DNA of 64,000 nt from Gemmatimonadota bacterium (GCA_009838845.1 VXRD01000115.1:1-64000); one strand, 5' to 3'; positions 16,116-25,208 are shown, counted from the first letter of the stretch. Numbers and translations are program-made. The notes: generated by a model from the sequence alone, not told the origin.

Positions 16116-16877
16116 CTACCGACAACATCGGAACCCGATCCCCTTCCCCTGCCACCTGGGATTGAGACGTCCGCGCTCCTGCACCCGCACGGCTGGTGCG
16201 CCATTTACCCAACTGCCGCCGCGCATCACGCGCAAGCCCCCGCTCTCTGGTCCCTGGGGATTTTCCCGCGGACTATTGCGATAATAATCCACGCGGTGCC
16301 AATCCGCCACCCACTCCCACACATTACCCGACAAATCCGCCACCTCAAAAGGACTCACACCATTGGGAAAACTACCCACAGTCGAGGGCTTGCCCACATG
16401 CCCATTAAAATTCAACCGCGTCGGATCGGGATCCTCATTGCCCCAGGGATAAATACGTCCATCGCCACCCGCGGCCTTTTCCCACTCCGCCTCGGAACAC
16501 AACCGCTTACCTGCCCACGCGCAAAAATCCTGTGCATCAAACCAGGTCACACCAACCACTGGTTGCCGCGCGGCATTAAACCCCACAGAATCGGCACACG
16601 CCGAAGGATCGCGTCCTGTCGTCGCAACGAATAATCTGTAATCCGCGTTCACCACCTCAAAGCGATCAATCCAGAAAGCATTCAGAAATACCACATGCTC
16701 GGGACCTTCATCCCGCCCAAACTCATTGGTACCCATCACAAATTCGCCCGCTGGAATTTCGACCATCTCCTCAACCAACTCGTCCTCAGATTCTGGCTGA
16801 ACGGGATAATCATCGCCACAATTAGCTATCAGCCCCATCCCAATGAGCACGCACAAAAATTTCAAAACATCGCTCAT
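16116..16877 (-). CDS. SUMF1/FGE-sulfatase-domain lipoprotein without FGE cysteines
   Basis: This 253-residue protein has a lipoprotein-type signal (KFLCVLIGMGLIANC) and a formylglycine-generating-enzyme fold: IPAGEFVMGTNEFGRDE, AFWIDRFEVVNADYR, CAWAGKRLCSEAEWEKAA, YPWGNEDPDP, GNVWEWVADW and the end RGGSWVNGAP...GIGFRCCR. True FGE needs a pair of catalytic Cys in a C-x4-C motif after RGGSW. Here that stretch reads VNGAPAVRVQERGRLNP and has none, so it should not activate the sulfatases of this window. Such relatives are often surface sugar-binding or regulatory proteins. AGGAGG precedes the ATG. It converges with vapC. Confidence 0.85.
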   Translation of the reverse strand: MSDVLKFLCVLIGMGLIANCGDDYPVQPESEDELVEEMVEIPAGEFVMGTNEFGRDEGPEHVVFLNAFWIDRFEVVNADYRLFVATTGRDPSACADSVGFNAARQPVVGVTWFDAQDFCAWAGKRLCSEAEWEKAAGGDGRIYPWGNEDPDPTRLNFNGHVGKPSTVGSFPNGVSPFEVADLSGNVWEWVADWHRVDYYRNSPRENPQGPESGGLRVMRGGSWVNGAPAVRVQERGRLNPRWQGKGIGFRCCR

Positions 16878-16923
16878 CTCAGCCTCCTGATGAGACCGCT
16901 AAAACAGCGGCATCCGAAAGAGG

Positions 16924-16952
16924 TTGTTTGTTCTCAAAATCGCGTGTATTTT
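16924..16952 (+). promoter_or_regulatory. Possible promoter of the GNAT gene
   Basis: TTGTTT (16924-16929), a 17-base spacer and TATTTT (16947-16952) lie 43 bases before the GNAT start, in the divergent gap to the SUMF1 gene. The match to consensus is moderate. Confidence 0.35.
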
Positions 16953-16994
16953 TGCGTCTGAAATCTGGATAAACAGTAGTCCATTGGAGAAAGC

Positions 16995-17495
16995 ATGAAC
17001 AAAGTCACCACATATTATCTCGAAATGAAATCGCCTTCATCGCTCAACGAAAAAACAGAATCGAACGGACTGCAAGTACATGAATGCGAAATCAAACAAT
17101 ATCAATTTAACAAATTTCTATATCAATTCATAGGCGGACCCTGGGATTGGACGAACAAACTCTCCTGGTCAGATGAACAATGGAAAGCGCACGTAGAAAA
17201 CGACAACCTGAGAACATGGCTTGCCCAGTACAAAGGCGCGCCCGCAGGATACTATGAACTCCACAAGCAAGACGATGGCAACGTCGAAATCCTCTATTTT
17301 GGTCTGGCCACCAAATTCATCGGACAGGGCTTTGGAGGTTATCTCTTATCTCATGCAATAAAATCCGCCTGGAAATGGGGAAAAACAAAAAGAGTATGGG
17401 TGCATACCTGCACCCTTGACCATCCACATGCACTGCAAAATTACAAAACACGGGGCATGGAAGTCTATCACATAGAGACTGCTGACCATGAGTAG
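16995..17495 (+). CDS. GNAT-family N-acetyltransferase
   Basis: This 166-residue acetyl-CoA-dependent acyltransferase has motif A with the pyrophosphate loop in LATKFIGQGFGGYLLSHAI (the Q/R-x-x-G-x-G/A pattern as GQGFGG). A preceding beta strand, PAGYYELHKQDDGNVEILYFG, and a C-terminal HALQNYKTRGMEVYHIE strand are as in other GNATs. The central FIGGPWDWTNKLSWSDEQW segment is typical of a common uncharacterised subgroup. The substrate is unknown. GGAGA lies upstream of the ATG. It stands alone between the divergent SUMF1 gene and a dispersed repeat. Confidence 0.85.
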   Translation: MNKVTTYYLEMKSPSSLNEKTESNGLQVHECEIKQYQFNKFLYQFIGGPWDWTNKLSWSDEQWKAHVENDNLRTWLAQYKGAPAGYYELHKQDDGNVEILYFGLATKFIGQGFGGYLLSHAIKSAWKWGKTKRVWVHTCTLDHPHALQNYKTRGMEVYHIETADHE

Positions 17496-17504
17496 TGACA
17501 CCAA

Positions 17505-17543
17505 AACCTTCTGGATCGCGGCTCAAAACCCTGCCGCGATGAC
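17505..17543 (+). repeat. Dispersed hairpin repeat, copy A
   Basis: The core AACCTTCTGGATCGCGGC is followed by a 10-base loop and GCCGCGATGAC. Arms ATCGCGGC (17515-17522) and GCCGCGAT (17533-17540) pair perfectly. A flanking GC-rich block, 17548-17588, contains CCGTCCCCTACAAC, which also occurs next to copy C. It lies between the GNAT and SDR genes. Confidence 0.8.
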
Positions 17544-17618
17544 AAACGGGAGCCTGTCCCGTAGTGCCTTTATACGGGAACCGTCCCCTACAACACGCGA
17601 ACAAACCAAGGAGAACCC

Positions 17619-18353
17619 ATGAGACTACAAAACAAAAACATCGTCGTAACGGGTGGTGCATCGGGCATAGGGCAGGCGGCAGCGCGATGCTGTGCCCGGG
17701 AAGGCGCGCGCGTAGCCGTCGTAGATCTGGACGGAGCGGGGGTGGACCGCACAGTTAGAGAAATCGAAAACGCGGGCGGGAATGCAGCGGGATATCACGC
17801 AGACATAAAAGAAGAAACTCAGGTACGCGCACTCTTTGAAAACATCGGCAATGCCCTTGGACACATCGACGGCTTAATCAACGCCGCTGGCATCCTCGAA
17901 GGCGCGCTCGTCCCGGTCGATGAATTTGATGAATTTACCTGGGACAGAGTCATAGACATCAATCTGAAAGGCAGCTTTCTCGCCTCAAAATACACCGTAC
18001 CCTTAATGGAAAAAGCCAACAAAGGCGTCATCGTACTCATCGCCTCTGGCGCGGGCGTCAGAGGTGGCAGCTCATCCGTCGCCTATGGCTCCAGCAAAGG
18101 CGGTGTCCACGGCCTCTCCCTCGTATTGGCAACCCAACTTTCCAACCGCAACATCCGCGTCCACGGCGTATGCCCGGGCGGTATCGAAACACCACTCAAA
18201 ATGCGCGTCGTACAAAAACAAGCCGACGCCGCGGGGCGCGACATCTCAAAAATGGCAGCCGGACTCGGCGACCCCGAAGGCGTGGGAAAAATATTGTCCT
18301 TCCTCGTATCTGACGAAGCCGATTATCTTCGCGGCAGCATCTTCACGCGATAG
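17619..18353 (+). CDS. Short-chain dehydrogenase/reductase
   Basis: This 244-residue NAD(P)-dependent oxidoreductase has the cofactor motif TGGASGIG at residues 11-18, an Asp-ending second strand (VAVVDLDGAG) that suggests NAD preference, a conserved-Asn helix with the NAAG motif (GLINAAGILEG) and the catalytic Tyr/Lys in VAYGSSKGG. CPGGIETPLKM is the usual post-active-site loop. The C-terminus (YLRGSIFTR) is slightly short of the common VDGG ending. AAGGAG precedes the ATG. The next gene, a sugar isomerase, starts 11 bases after the stop, so both are probably co-transcribed and act on a sugar or polyol. Confidence 0.85.
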   Translation: MRLQNKNIVVTGGASGIGQAAARCCAREGARVAVVDLDGAGVDRTVREIENAGGNAAGYHADIKEETQVRALFENIGNALGHIDGLINAAGILEGALVPVDEFDEFTWDRVIDINLKGSFLASKYTVPLMEKANKGVIVLIASGAGVRGGSSSVAYGSSKGGVHGLSLVLATQLSNRNIRVHGVCPGGIETPLKMRVVQKQADAAGRDISKMAAGLGDPEGVGKILSFLVSDEADYLRGSIFTR

Positions 18354-18364
18354 GAGACCAGACC

Positions 18365-19228
18365 ATGCGCTTAGGTGTTGTTGGCCTCTTGCCCAGGGAT
18401 TTTCGCACCCTGCAATCGCCACATCTTCAAACCATCCAAAACCTCGGATTCACCGGCGGAGCCTTTCACTTTCCCGCAGAACTCTGCGAAGAAATCACAA
18501 CCGCCGACACAGACCGGTGCCGCGCACTTTTTGCCGAACACAACCTCGACCTCGCACAATTCTCCATCACATACCCCGAATGCCTCTTTGATCCCGATCC
18601 AGAAATCCGAAACGCAATCATCCACAAAATGAAAAAAGGCACAGAAATCGCCGCAGGCCTATCCGCACAAACCTATCTCCTGCGCCCGGGCAGCCGCAAC
18701 CCCGCCGGAAGCTGGACGCCCCATCGCCAAAACCACACACCAGAAGCATGGGATCGCCTCATTGAAACCCTGCGAGAAATCGCCCCCACCCTCGAACAAA
18801 ACGGCGTCACAGTCGTCATGGAAACCCACCTCGTCTCCATCCTCAAAAACCCGGAAACCTGCCGTAAAATGGTCAAAAACGTCGGATCGCCCAACCTGCG
18901 CCTGGTCATGGACTACGTCAACCACTTTGAAACCTTAAGCCAGGTCTATGCCAGCACTGACCGCCTGGACCACATCTTTTCCCAAATGGGCGCTTATTCC
19001 CCGGTCATGCACATCAAAGACATCGCCATCGGCAAGGGACTTGTGGTCCACCTCGACGAAACCGTACCTGGCAATGGCGAACTCGACCTCGCCCACTGCT
19101 TCCGGCATTTTCAGAACCACCACCCCAACAACTACGGCCTCATCGAACACCTCAAACCCGACCTCATACCCGAAGCCGCAGCCAACACCCGCGCCATCGC
19201 CACCCGTGCCGGTGTTCCGATAACATAA
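18365..19228 (+). CDS. Sugar phosphate isomerase/epimerase-like TIM barrel (AP-endonuclease 2 family)
   Basis: This 287-residue protein is of the xylose-isomerase-like TIM-barrel family. It starts MRLGVVGLLPRDFRTLQSPH, and metal-binding acidic and His residues appear in the order VVMETHLVS (Glu, His), LVMDYVNHFE (Asp, His), VMHIKDIAIG (His, Asp) and LIEHLKP (Glu, His). The barrel pattern fits members that isomerise or epimerise keto sugars, but relatives also act as endonucleases. AGGAG is nine bases before the ATG. The gene ends at a strong hairpin shared with the opposite strand. Confidence 0.8.
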   Translation: MRLGVVGLLPRDFRTLQSPHLQTIQNLGFTGGAFHFPAELCEEITTADTDRCRALFAEHNLDLAQFSITYPECLFDPDPEIRNAIIHKMKKGTEIAAGLSAQTYLLRPGSRNPAGSWTPHRQNHTPEAWDRLIETLREIAPTLEQNGVTVVMETHLVSILKNPETCRKMVKNVGSPNLRLVMDYVNHFETLSQVYASTDRLDHIFSQMGAYSPVMHIKDIAIGKGLVVHLDETVPGNGELDLAHCFRHFQNHHPNNYGLIEHLKPDLIPEAAANTRAIATRAGVPIT

Positions 19229-19260
19229 AAAACGGCGTCCAATCAAAAGATCGGACGCCG
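19227..19260 (-). terminator. Rho-independent terminator of the sulfatase-small ORF transcript
   Basis: An 8-bp stem (CGGCGTCC/GGACGCCG at 19233-19240 and 19253-19260) is extended by ATC/GAT and followed by six Ts in the minus direction. It lies 10 bases past the stop of the small ORF at 19271-19390, which supports that ORF being the last gene of a transcript. Confidence 0.8.
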
Positions 19261-19270
19261 CAAAAACCAT

Positions 19271-19390
19271 TCAATTCGGAGAAATCCAGCGTTTTTTCCA
19301 CTCTCGCATCATGTGAAAATACTGTTGCACCTTATGATAACGGCGCAAAATCTCTATCACCTTCAACCGCAAAACATCTTTCTGTTCCAT
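19271..19390 (-). CDS. Small basic protein of 39 residues, function unknown
   Basis: A short ORF with an ATG at 19390 and AGGAGG four bases before it follows the sulfatase gene by 11 bases and ends just before a strong terminator. The sequence begins MEQKDVLRLKVIEILRRYHK and ends REWKKRWISPN. It is rich in Lys, Arg and aromatic residues and could form one amphipathic helix. It has no signal peptide. The ribosome-binding site, spacing and terminator suggest a real gene; no homology or function can be given. It is too short for default gene callers. Confidence 0.55.
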   Translation of the reverse strand: MEQKDVLRLKVIEILRRYHKVQQYFHMMREWKKRWISPN

Positions 19391-19401
19391 AACGCCTCCT
19401 C

Positions 19402-20799
19402 TCAAGTACTCCTATCTCCTTCCCGATACCGATCTAAAATCCCCAGCAATTCCTCTGCCACCTCCGACTCTTCACAGAATAAATTATACTGCTCCTCCGG
19501 ATCGGATACCATATCGTAAAGCTGCATCGGCGGCGCATCTTCTGGCACATCTGCCTCCCGCAAACTCCAGCCCCCCGACCCGCGACAAGTCACCAGCTTC
19601 CATTGATCTTTGCGAATCGCAAACTCCCCGCTAATCGAATGATGCACCGTCGCCTCCCGAATCGTATCCTCCTGATCGCCTCGCATATACGGCAAAATAT
19701 CATAACTATCCTCACCCGCATCCCCTGGCAACTCCACATCGCAAATGCCGGCAACAGTCGCCAGCAAATCCGTCAAACACACCGTCTTATCACAACGCGA
19801 CCCCGGCTCAATCACCCCCGGCCACGAAGCGATAAACGGAATGCGATGCCCGCCATCCCACGCATCGGACTTCTGCCCCCGATAAATATAATTCCCCAAA
19901 TGATCGTACTTCTCCTTCAACCCTATCGGCTCTTCGTGACAGCCATTGTCACTCGTCACAATAATCAGCGTATCATCTCCCAACCCACTGCGCTTCACCG
20001 CCGACAAAATGCGTCCAACACTCCAATCGTGCTCCGTCACATAATCCCCGTATTCCCCCGCCTGACTTCGCCCTGCAAATCGCCCCCGCGCAAAATGCGG
20101 CGTATGCGGCGAAGGCGCGGGAAAATACAAAAAGAACGGCTTATCCCCATTCTCCTTCGCGTGCTGATTGATAAACCCCTCGGCGCGAATCGTCAACTCC
20201 AGCAAACACGTATCATGCATAAACCCCGGCGCACACGCACCCCCGCGCCAAAATTCTGGCCTCGGCGAATCCGCAGTCTCCTCAACCGGCTGCTCCACCA
20301 CCACCCCATCTTCAATATAACAATACGGAGCCATATCCAGCGACGCCGGAATAATAAACGAATAATCAAAACCCACCGTATGGGGTCCGTCCGTCAACGG
20401 CGCGGAAAAATCCACCGTCTCTCCATTCATCCTCTCCGCCCCATCTCGTACCTGCCAGCCCAACCCCAAATGCCACTTGCCCACACACGCCGTCGTATAA
20501 CCCTCATCGCGCAACAGCGATGGCACAGTCATCCGCCCATCTTCAATCAACGGCTCGGAATACCCATTCAAAACCCCGCGCTTCAACCGCGACCGCCAGC
20601 AATAACGCCCCGTCATCACCCCGTAGCGCGTGGGCGTACACACCGCAGAATTGCTATGTGCATCCGCAAAAATCATCCCCTCAGACGCGAGTTGATCCGT
20701 ATGCGGCGTTGGAATCTTCGAATCGGGATTCAAACAACTCACATCTCCATATCCCCAGTCATCTGCCAAAAGGTAGATAATATTTGGCTTGCGCATCAT
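19402..20799 (-). CDS. Sulfatase (Cys-type, formylglycine-dependent)
   Basis: This sulfate-ester hydrolase of the alkaline phosphatase superfamily has 465 residues. Metal-binding ADDWG lies near residue 13, and the C-x-P-x-R signature is SNSAVCTPTRYGVMTGRY with Cys54, which must be oxidised to formylglycine. The second metal site IIVTSDNGCH and a Lys/His-rich centre (WHLGLGW, HTPHF) are also seen. No signal peptide is visible. GGGAG lies five bases before the ATG at 20799; a second ATG follows at 20796. It is divergent from the GH43-like gene and is followed by a 39-residue ORF. The substrate is probably a sulfated sugar. Confidence 0.9.
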   Translation of the reverse strand: MMRKPNIIYLLADDWGYGDVSCLNPDSKIPTPHTDQLASEGMIFADAHSNSAVCTPTRYGVMTGRYCWRSRLKRGVLNGYSEPLIEDGRMTVPSLLRDEGYTTACVGKWHLGLGWQVRDGAERMNGETVDFSAPLTDGPHTVGFDYSFIIPASLDMAPYCYIEDGVVVEQPVEETADSPRPEFWRGGACAPGFMHDTCLLELTIRAEGFINQHAKENGDKPFFLYFPAPSPHTPHFARGRFAGRSQAGEYGDYVTEHDWSVGRILSAVKRSGLGDDTLIIVTSDNGCHEEPIGLKEKYDHLGNYIYRGQKSDAWDGGHRIPFIASWPGVIEPGSRCDKTVCLTDLLATVAGICDVELPGDAGEDSYDILPYMRGDQEDTIREATVHHSISGEFAIRKDQWKLVTCRGSGGWSLREADVPEDAPPMQLYDMVSDPEEQYNLFCEESEVAEELLGILDRYREGDRST

Positions 20800-20870
20800 A
20801 CAAACTCCCTTCATCATGTCTATTCAAAAGCCACAAAAATCATGATCACCATAATACACCCATCCACACC

Positions 20871-21908
20871 ATGACACAACCTCATTTTCTCCAAACACTC
20901 CAGCGCCACACATCCAATCCACTGTTGACCATCGAAGACATCACCTGGGACTACAAAAAAAAGCGATCCATCATGTTTCCCAGCGTCATCGACATGAGCG
21001 ACAAACTGGACAACTCCATTGATCGCTACTACATGTATCTCGCCTCACACGGCGGCAGAGAAATCGGCTTTGCAACCGCGCCAACGCTCGAAGGCCCCTG
21101 GACAATGCAAAAAGAAGCCGTCCTCCACATCGACAATTGCCCCGCCGTCAAGGGTCACCTCAGCTCGCCCGAAATCATTTATTACAACAACCGCTTCATC
21201 CTCTACTACCACGGCGGCTGTCCGCCAGAAGTCCTCGAAGAACAAAACCGCCGAATGCCCACCCACTATTATCGCCGCATTCAAAACTCAGGCGCCGCCA
21301 CCTCAACCGACGGCATCCACTTCGACATACACCCCGACCCCCTCCTCCTCCCCATCACCACACCCGATCACTGGCGTGCGGCCACCAACATGTATCTGCG
21401 CGTCGTGCCCACAGAAAACGGATGCCACGGCTTCTTCATGACCATGAGCCGAGAAGAAGCGGATTACAATAATGAAACCAAAAAACTTCCCAAAGAACAA
21501 CGGAGAGGTCGCCCCCATCCCACAAGCATCGGCCATGCCTATTCGCCCGACGGATTAGATTGGACCCTCGACGAAACCGGTGCCATCCTCACCGCCGAAG
21601 AAATATATGGGGAACACCAGCGCATTCGCCATATTGGATGCACGCTCATCGACGACACACACATCCTGGCGACCTATTCTTGCTTTGCCAACATCAATGC
21701 AACCTTTGAAAGCATCTTCGCTGCCACATTACAAATCAACGGCCAGGCAGTACGCCCTGTTCACAAACACGGCACAATCCTAACACCCCAGGGAGAATGG
21801 GAAAAGCAAAATGTGCGCGATCCTTTTCCCATATTTCACGATAAAAAACTCTATCTCTATTACGCCGGTGGCGGAGAAAAAGGCATTGGACTGGCAATCA
21901 GCGCGTGA
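20871..21908 (+). CDS. GH43/GH32-like five-bladed beta-propeller glycosidase
   Basis: This 345-residue protein has the repeating blade pattern of beta-propeller glycosidases: the blade HLSSPEIIYYNNRFILYYHGG, then GAATSTDGIHFDIHPDPLL, ATNMYLRVV, IGHAYSPDGLDWTLDE and the last blade VRDPFPIFHDKKLYLYYAGGGEKGIGLA. Related families (GH43, GH32, GH130-like) cut or phosphorolyse plant or algal side chains. The catalytic triad could not be placed with certainty. No signal peptide is seen. The start is set at the ATG at 20871, before the first conserved sequence; there is no clear Shine-Dalgarno. It is divergent from one sulfatase and followed by another. Confidence 0.7.
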   Translation: MTQPHFLQTLQRHTSNPLLTIEDITWDYKKKRSIMFPSVIDMSDKLDNSIDRYYMYLASHGGREIGFATAPTLEGPWTMQKEAVLHIDNCPAVKGHLSSPEIIYYNNRFILYYHGGCPPEVLEEQNRRMPTHYYRRIQNSGAATSTDGIHFDIHPDPLLLPITTPDHWRAATNMYLRVVPTENGCHGFFMTMSREEADYNNETKKLPKEQRRGRPHPTSIGHAYSPDGLDWTLDETGAILTAEEIYGEHQRIRHIGCTLIDDTHILATYSCFANINATFESIFAATLQINGQAVRPVHKHGTILTPQGEWEKQNVRDPFPIFHDKKLYLYYAGGGEKGIGLAISA

Positions 21909-21964
21909 TTGTTTTCTGAACGCAAAAACATCATTTCTTTTATTGTGTATAATACGAGGTCTTC

Positions 21965-23410
21965 ATGCCCAACAAACCAAACATCCTCTGGATCTGCACC
22001 GACCAGCAGCGCTTTGACACCCTCGGCTGTTATGGCAACCCCTATGTACATACCCCCAACCTGGACCGCCTCGCCGAACAAAGTGTCCTCTTCGAAACCG
22101 CCTTCTCGCAAAGTCCCGTCTGCACGCCCAGCCGATCCAGCTTTCTCACCGGACGCTACCCGCGCACCACGCGCTGCCGACAAAACGGCCAATCCATACC
22201 CGGCGACGAAATCCCCGTCACCAAACTACTCCACGACGCCGGATACGTATGTGGCCTATCCGGCAAACTCCACATCTCGGTCTGCAACCCCAGCGCGTGC
22301 CACGGCACAGAACGCCGCATAGACGACGGCTATGACCAGTTCTTCTGGTCGCACGACCCCGCCCCCAGATGGCCCACCAATGACTATCACCAGTGGTTGC
22401 ACGACAAAGGTCTAAAACGCGATGTCCAACCCTTCCCCGACTCCCGATACGTACAGACACTCCCCTCTGAAGAACACAGCCAGACCACCTACTGCATCCA
22501 GCGCGCCATCACCTTCATCCGCCGATGCGCTGAAGAAGGCATGCCCTGGACCTTCTCCCTCAACCCCTTTGACCCGCATCACGCCTTTGATCCCCCGCGC
22601 GAAGACCTCGAACGCTACCGCGATATAATCGACGACATACCCCTGCCCAACTACACCGAAGGCGAACTCCACGACAAACCCATCTGGCAACGCATTGATC
22701 ACGGCGGCTCTTACGGCGGCAAAGGCATGTATGCGTACGACCAAATGAACGACACCGATCACCGTTGGGTCACCGCGGCGTATTGGGCTATGGTCGATGT
22801 CATCGACCGGCAGATCGGACACCTGCTCGACTGCCTTGAAGAAACCGGTCAACGCGACAACACATACATCATCTTCACCTCTGACCACGGCGAAATGCTA
22901 GGCGACCACGGCATCTACCTCAAAGGTCCCTTCTTCTACGAACCCGCTGTGCGCGTCCCCCTCCTCATCTCAGGACCGGGCCTTCGCAACGACGGCTCGC
23001 GATCATCTGCACTCGTCGAACTCGTTGACCTCGCGCCCACCATCCTCGAATGGGTCGGCCTCGACCGCCATCCCGCCATGCAGGGCCGCACGCTCCAACC
23101 CATCCTGAAAGGTGACGCGCCCCTCAACCAGCACCGCGACGACATCTACTGCGAATATTACAACGCCATGCAGGGCCACAAAAATCCGCCAGCCCATGCC
23201 ACCATGGTCCGCACCGACCGCTACAAACTCGTCGCCGCACACGGCACTGGCGGAGGCGAACTCTACGACCTCGAAACCGACCCCACTGAAACGCACAACC
23301 AGTGGAACAACCCCAACTACACCACCGTGCGCCTCGACCTCATGACCCGCCTTGCCGACCGCATGGCCTGGACCGTTGATCCCCTGCCCCCGAGAGAAGC
23401 GGGATTTTAA
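21965..23410 (+). CDS. Sulfatase (Cys-type, formylglycine-dependent)
   Basis: This 481-residue arylsulfatase-family enzyme has the metal site ICTDQQRFDTLGCYG, the signature FSQSPVCTPSRSSFLTGRYP with Cys53 as the formylglycine site, and the second metal cluster FTSDHGEMLGDHG. Its length, and the C-terminal YDLETDPTETHNQWNNP as in choline-sulfatase/heparan-type relatives, suggest a full-length gene. No signal peptide. GAGGT lies just before the ATG. It is followed 13 bases later by the GH2 gene, so it probably opens the sulfatase-GH2-esterase operon, which argues for a sulfated, acylated polysaccharide substrate. Confidence 0.92.
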   Translation: MPNKPNILWICTDQQRFDTLGCYGNPYVHTPNLDRLAEQSVLFETAFSQSPVCTPSRSSFLTGRYPRTTRCRQNGQSIPGDEIPVTKLLHDAGYVCGLSGKLHISVCNPSACHGTERRIDDGYDQFFWSHDPAPRWPTNDYHQWLHDKGLKRDVQPFPDSRYVQTLPSEEHSQTTYCIQRAITFIRRCAEEGMPWTFSLNPFDPHHAFDPPREDLERYRDIIDDIPLPNYTEGELHDKPIWQRIDHGGSYGGKGMYAYDQMNDTDHRWVTAAYWAMVDVIDRQIGHLLDCLEETGQRDNTYIIFTSDHGEMLGDHGIYLKGPFFYEPAVRVPLLISGPGLRNDGSRSSALVELVDLAPTILEWVGLDRHPAMQGRTLQPILKGDAPLNQHRDDIYCEYYNAMQGHKNPPAHATMVRTDRYKLVAAHGTGGGELYDLETDPTETHNQWNNPNYTTVRLDLMTRLADRMAWTVDPLPPREAGF

Positions 23411-23423
23411 TAAGGAGCATTGC

Positions 23424-25202
23424 ATGTCCGAAACACAACCGCGCCCCGAACACCCCCGTCCGCAATTTCAGCGCAACACATGGTTGAACCTCAACGGCAC
23501 CTGGAACTTCGCCATAGACTCTGGAAAATCCGGCGAAGCCAAAGGCTGGCCCCAAAATCCCGCTGAATTAGACCGCGCCATCACCGTCCCCTTCTGTCCT
23601 GAATCCAGCCTCTCGGGCATACAAAATACGGACTTCATGCCCTCGGTCTGGTATCACAGAACCCTCGACATCCCCGACGAATGGACGGACAAGCGCGTAC
23701 TCCTGCACTTCGGCGCGGTCGATTACCACTGCAAAGCCTGGGTCAACGGTCGGCTCATCGGACAGCATTACGGCGGCAGTTCATCCTTCACATTTGACAT
23801 CACAGACGCGCTCACGTCTGGCGCGAACAACCTCGTCGTCTGCGCCAATGACGACACGCGCTCTGGCGACCAGCCATCGGGCAAACAATGCCCCGACCTC
23901 TATTCCCGCGGCTGCCACTACACGCGCATCACGGGAATATGGCAAACCGTCTGGCTCGAAGCCGTACCCGAATCGCGCATCGAAACGGTACGCATCGTAC
24001 CCGACCTCGACAGCAGCCGCTTTGTACTCACCCCCACATTCAAAAACGCGCATCGCGGACACAGCTTTCGCGCCGTCCTCCTCAACGGCAAAGAAGAAGT
24101 CGCGGTCTCCACCATGCCCGCCACGAGCGGCACTGCCATGTCCTTGCGCATCAAAAACCCGCAACCCTGGTCGCCAGACAACCCCCATCTCTACGACCTC
24201 CGCTTTGAACTCCGCGACGGCGACACCACCATCGACACAGCCAACAGCTATGCCGGCCTGCGAAAATTTCACATCGAAGGGCACAAATTCTACCTCAACA
24301 ACACCCCCATCTTCCTGCGCCTTGTACTGGACCAGGGATTCTATCCCGACGGAATATGGACTGCCCCATCCGACGAAATGCTCAAAGGCGACATCGAAAA
24401 ATCGCTCGCAGTAGGCTTCAACGGCGCGCGCCTGCACCAGAAAGTATTCGAAGAACGCTTTCACTACTGGGCCGACAAACTCGGATATCTCACCTGGGGC
24501 GAATACTGCGACTGGGGCATGAACTTCGGCTCACCCCAATCTATTCACAACCAGCAGCGCGAATGGCGAGAAATTGTCCAGCGAGACCTCAACCACCCCT
24601 CCATCCTCGCGTGGACCCCATACAACGAAACCCGGAGAGGCGCGACCAACCACTTTGAAGCGCATCGCCGGGCCGTACAGGAAACCTACGACCTCACCAG
24701 AGCACTCGATCCCTCACGCCCCTGCCACGACACCAGCGGCTACGTACACGTCTGCACAGACATCTACACCGTACACGACTACGAACAGGACCCCGTCAAA
24801 TTCCAGGCAACTTATGCCGCTGTATCCCCTAACGACTGGAAAAACACACCCATCCGCTTCCCCGAATTGAATGTGCCCTATCAGGGACAACCCTATGTCG
24901 TCGATGAATACGGCGGCACATGGTGGGACCCCAATGCCGTCGAAACAGAACAGGACGCAGACCGCAAAAGCAGCTGGGGCTATGGCAAGCGCCCCACCGA
25001 CATCGAAGAAGTGTATCACCGCATCGAAAAACTCACAGCCATACTCCTCAACCACCCCAACATCGCGGGGTATTGCTACACACAACTCACCGACATCGAA
25101 CAAGAACAAAACGGCATCTACACCTATGACCGCCGGGAAAAATTCGACGCAAAACGCCTGAAAAAATACTTCGGCGCCCCCGCGGCGATAGAAGAGGAGT
25201 AA
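23424..25202 (+). CDS. Glycoside hydrolase family 2 protein (beta-galactosidase/glucuronidase type)
   Basis: This 592-residue exo-beta-glycosidase carries the N-terminal jelly roll (RNTWLNLNGTWNFAID, WYHRTLDIP, LHFGAVDYHCKAWVNG), an Ig-like middle (PQPWSPDNPHLYDLRFELRD) and the C-terminal TIM barrel. The acid/base Glu sits in ILAWTPYNETRRG and the nucleophile Glu in PYVVDEYGGTWW. It lacks the C-terminal extra domains of LacZ, so it is of the short type. AAGGAG precedes the ATG at 23424. No signal peptide, so it should act on imported oligosaccharides. It lies in an operon between a sulfatase and the esterase. Confidence 0.9.
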   Translation: MSETQPRPEHPRPQFQRNTWLNLNGTWNFAIDSGKSGEAKGWPQNPAELDRAITVPFCPESSLSGIQNTDFMPSVWYHRTLDIPDEWTDKRVLLHFGAVDYHCKAWVNGRLIGQHYGGSSSFTFDITDALTSGANNLVVCANDDTRSGDQPSGKQCPDLYSRGCHYTRITGIWQTVWLEAVPESRIETVRIVPDLDSSRFVLTPTFKNAHRGHSFRAVLLNGKEEVAVSTMPATSGTAMSLRIKNPQPWSPDNPHLYDLRFELRDGDTTIDTANSYAGLRKFHIEGHKFYLNNTPIFLRLVLDQGFYPDGIWTAPSDEMLKGDIEKSLAVGFNGARLHQKVFEERFHYWADKLGYLTWGEYCDWGMNFGSPQSIHNQQREWREIVQRDLNHPSILAWTPYNETRRGATNHFEAHRRAVQETYDLTRALDPSRPCHDTSGYVHVCTDIYTVHDYEQDPVKFQATYAAVSPNDWKNTPIRFPELNVPYQGQPYVVDEYGGTWWDPNAVETEQDADRKSSWGYGKRPTDIEEVYHRIEKLTAILLNHPNIAGYCYTQLTDIEQEQNGIYTYDRREKFDAKRLKKYFGAPAAIEEE

Positions 25203-25208
25203 TCCCCC

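Noticed and set aside
16116-16877. Formylglycine-generating enzyme for the sulfatases
   Set aside because: The catalytic Cys pair is absent.
19603-20874. 423-residue plus-strand ORF opposite the sulfatase
   Set aside because: Same shadow pattern; the minus strand has catalytic motifs and a ribosome-binding site.
21948-21953. Perfect TATAAT before the sulfatase at 21965
   Set aside because: No -35 at the right distance, and transcription would start almost at the ATG, past the ribosome-binding site.
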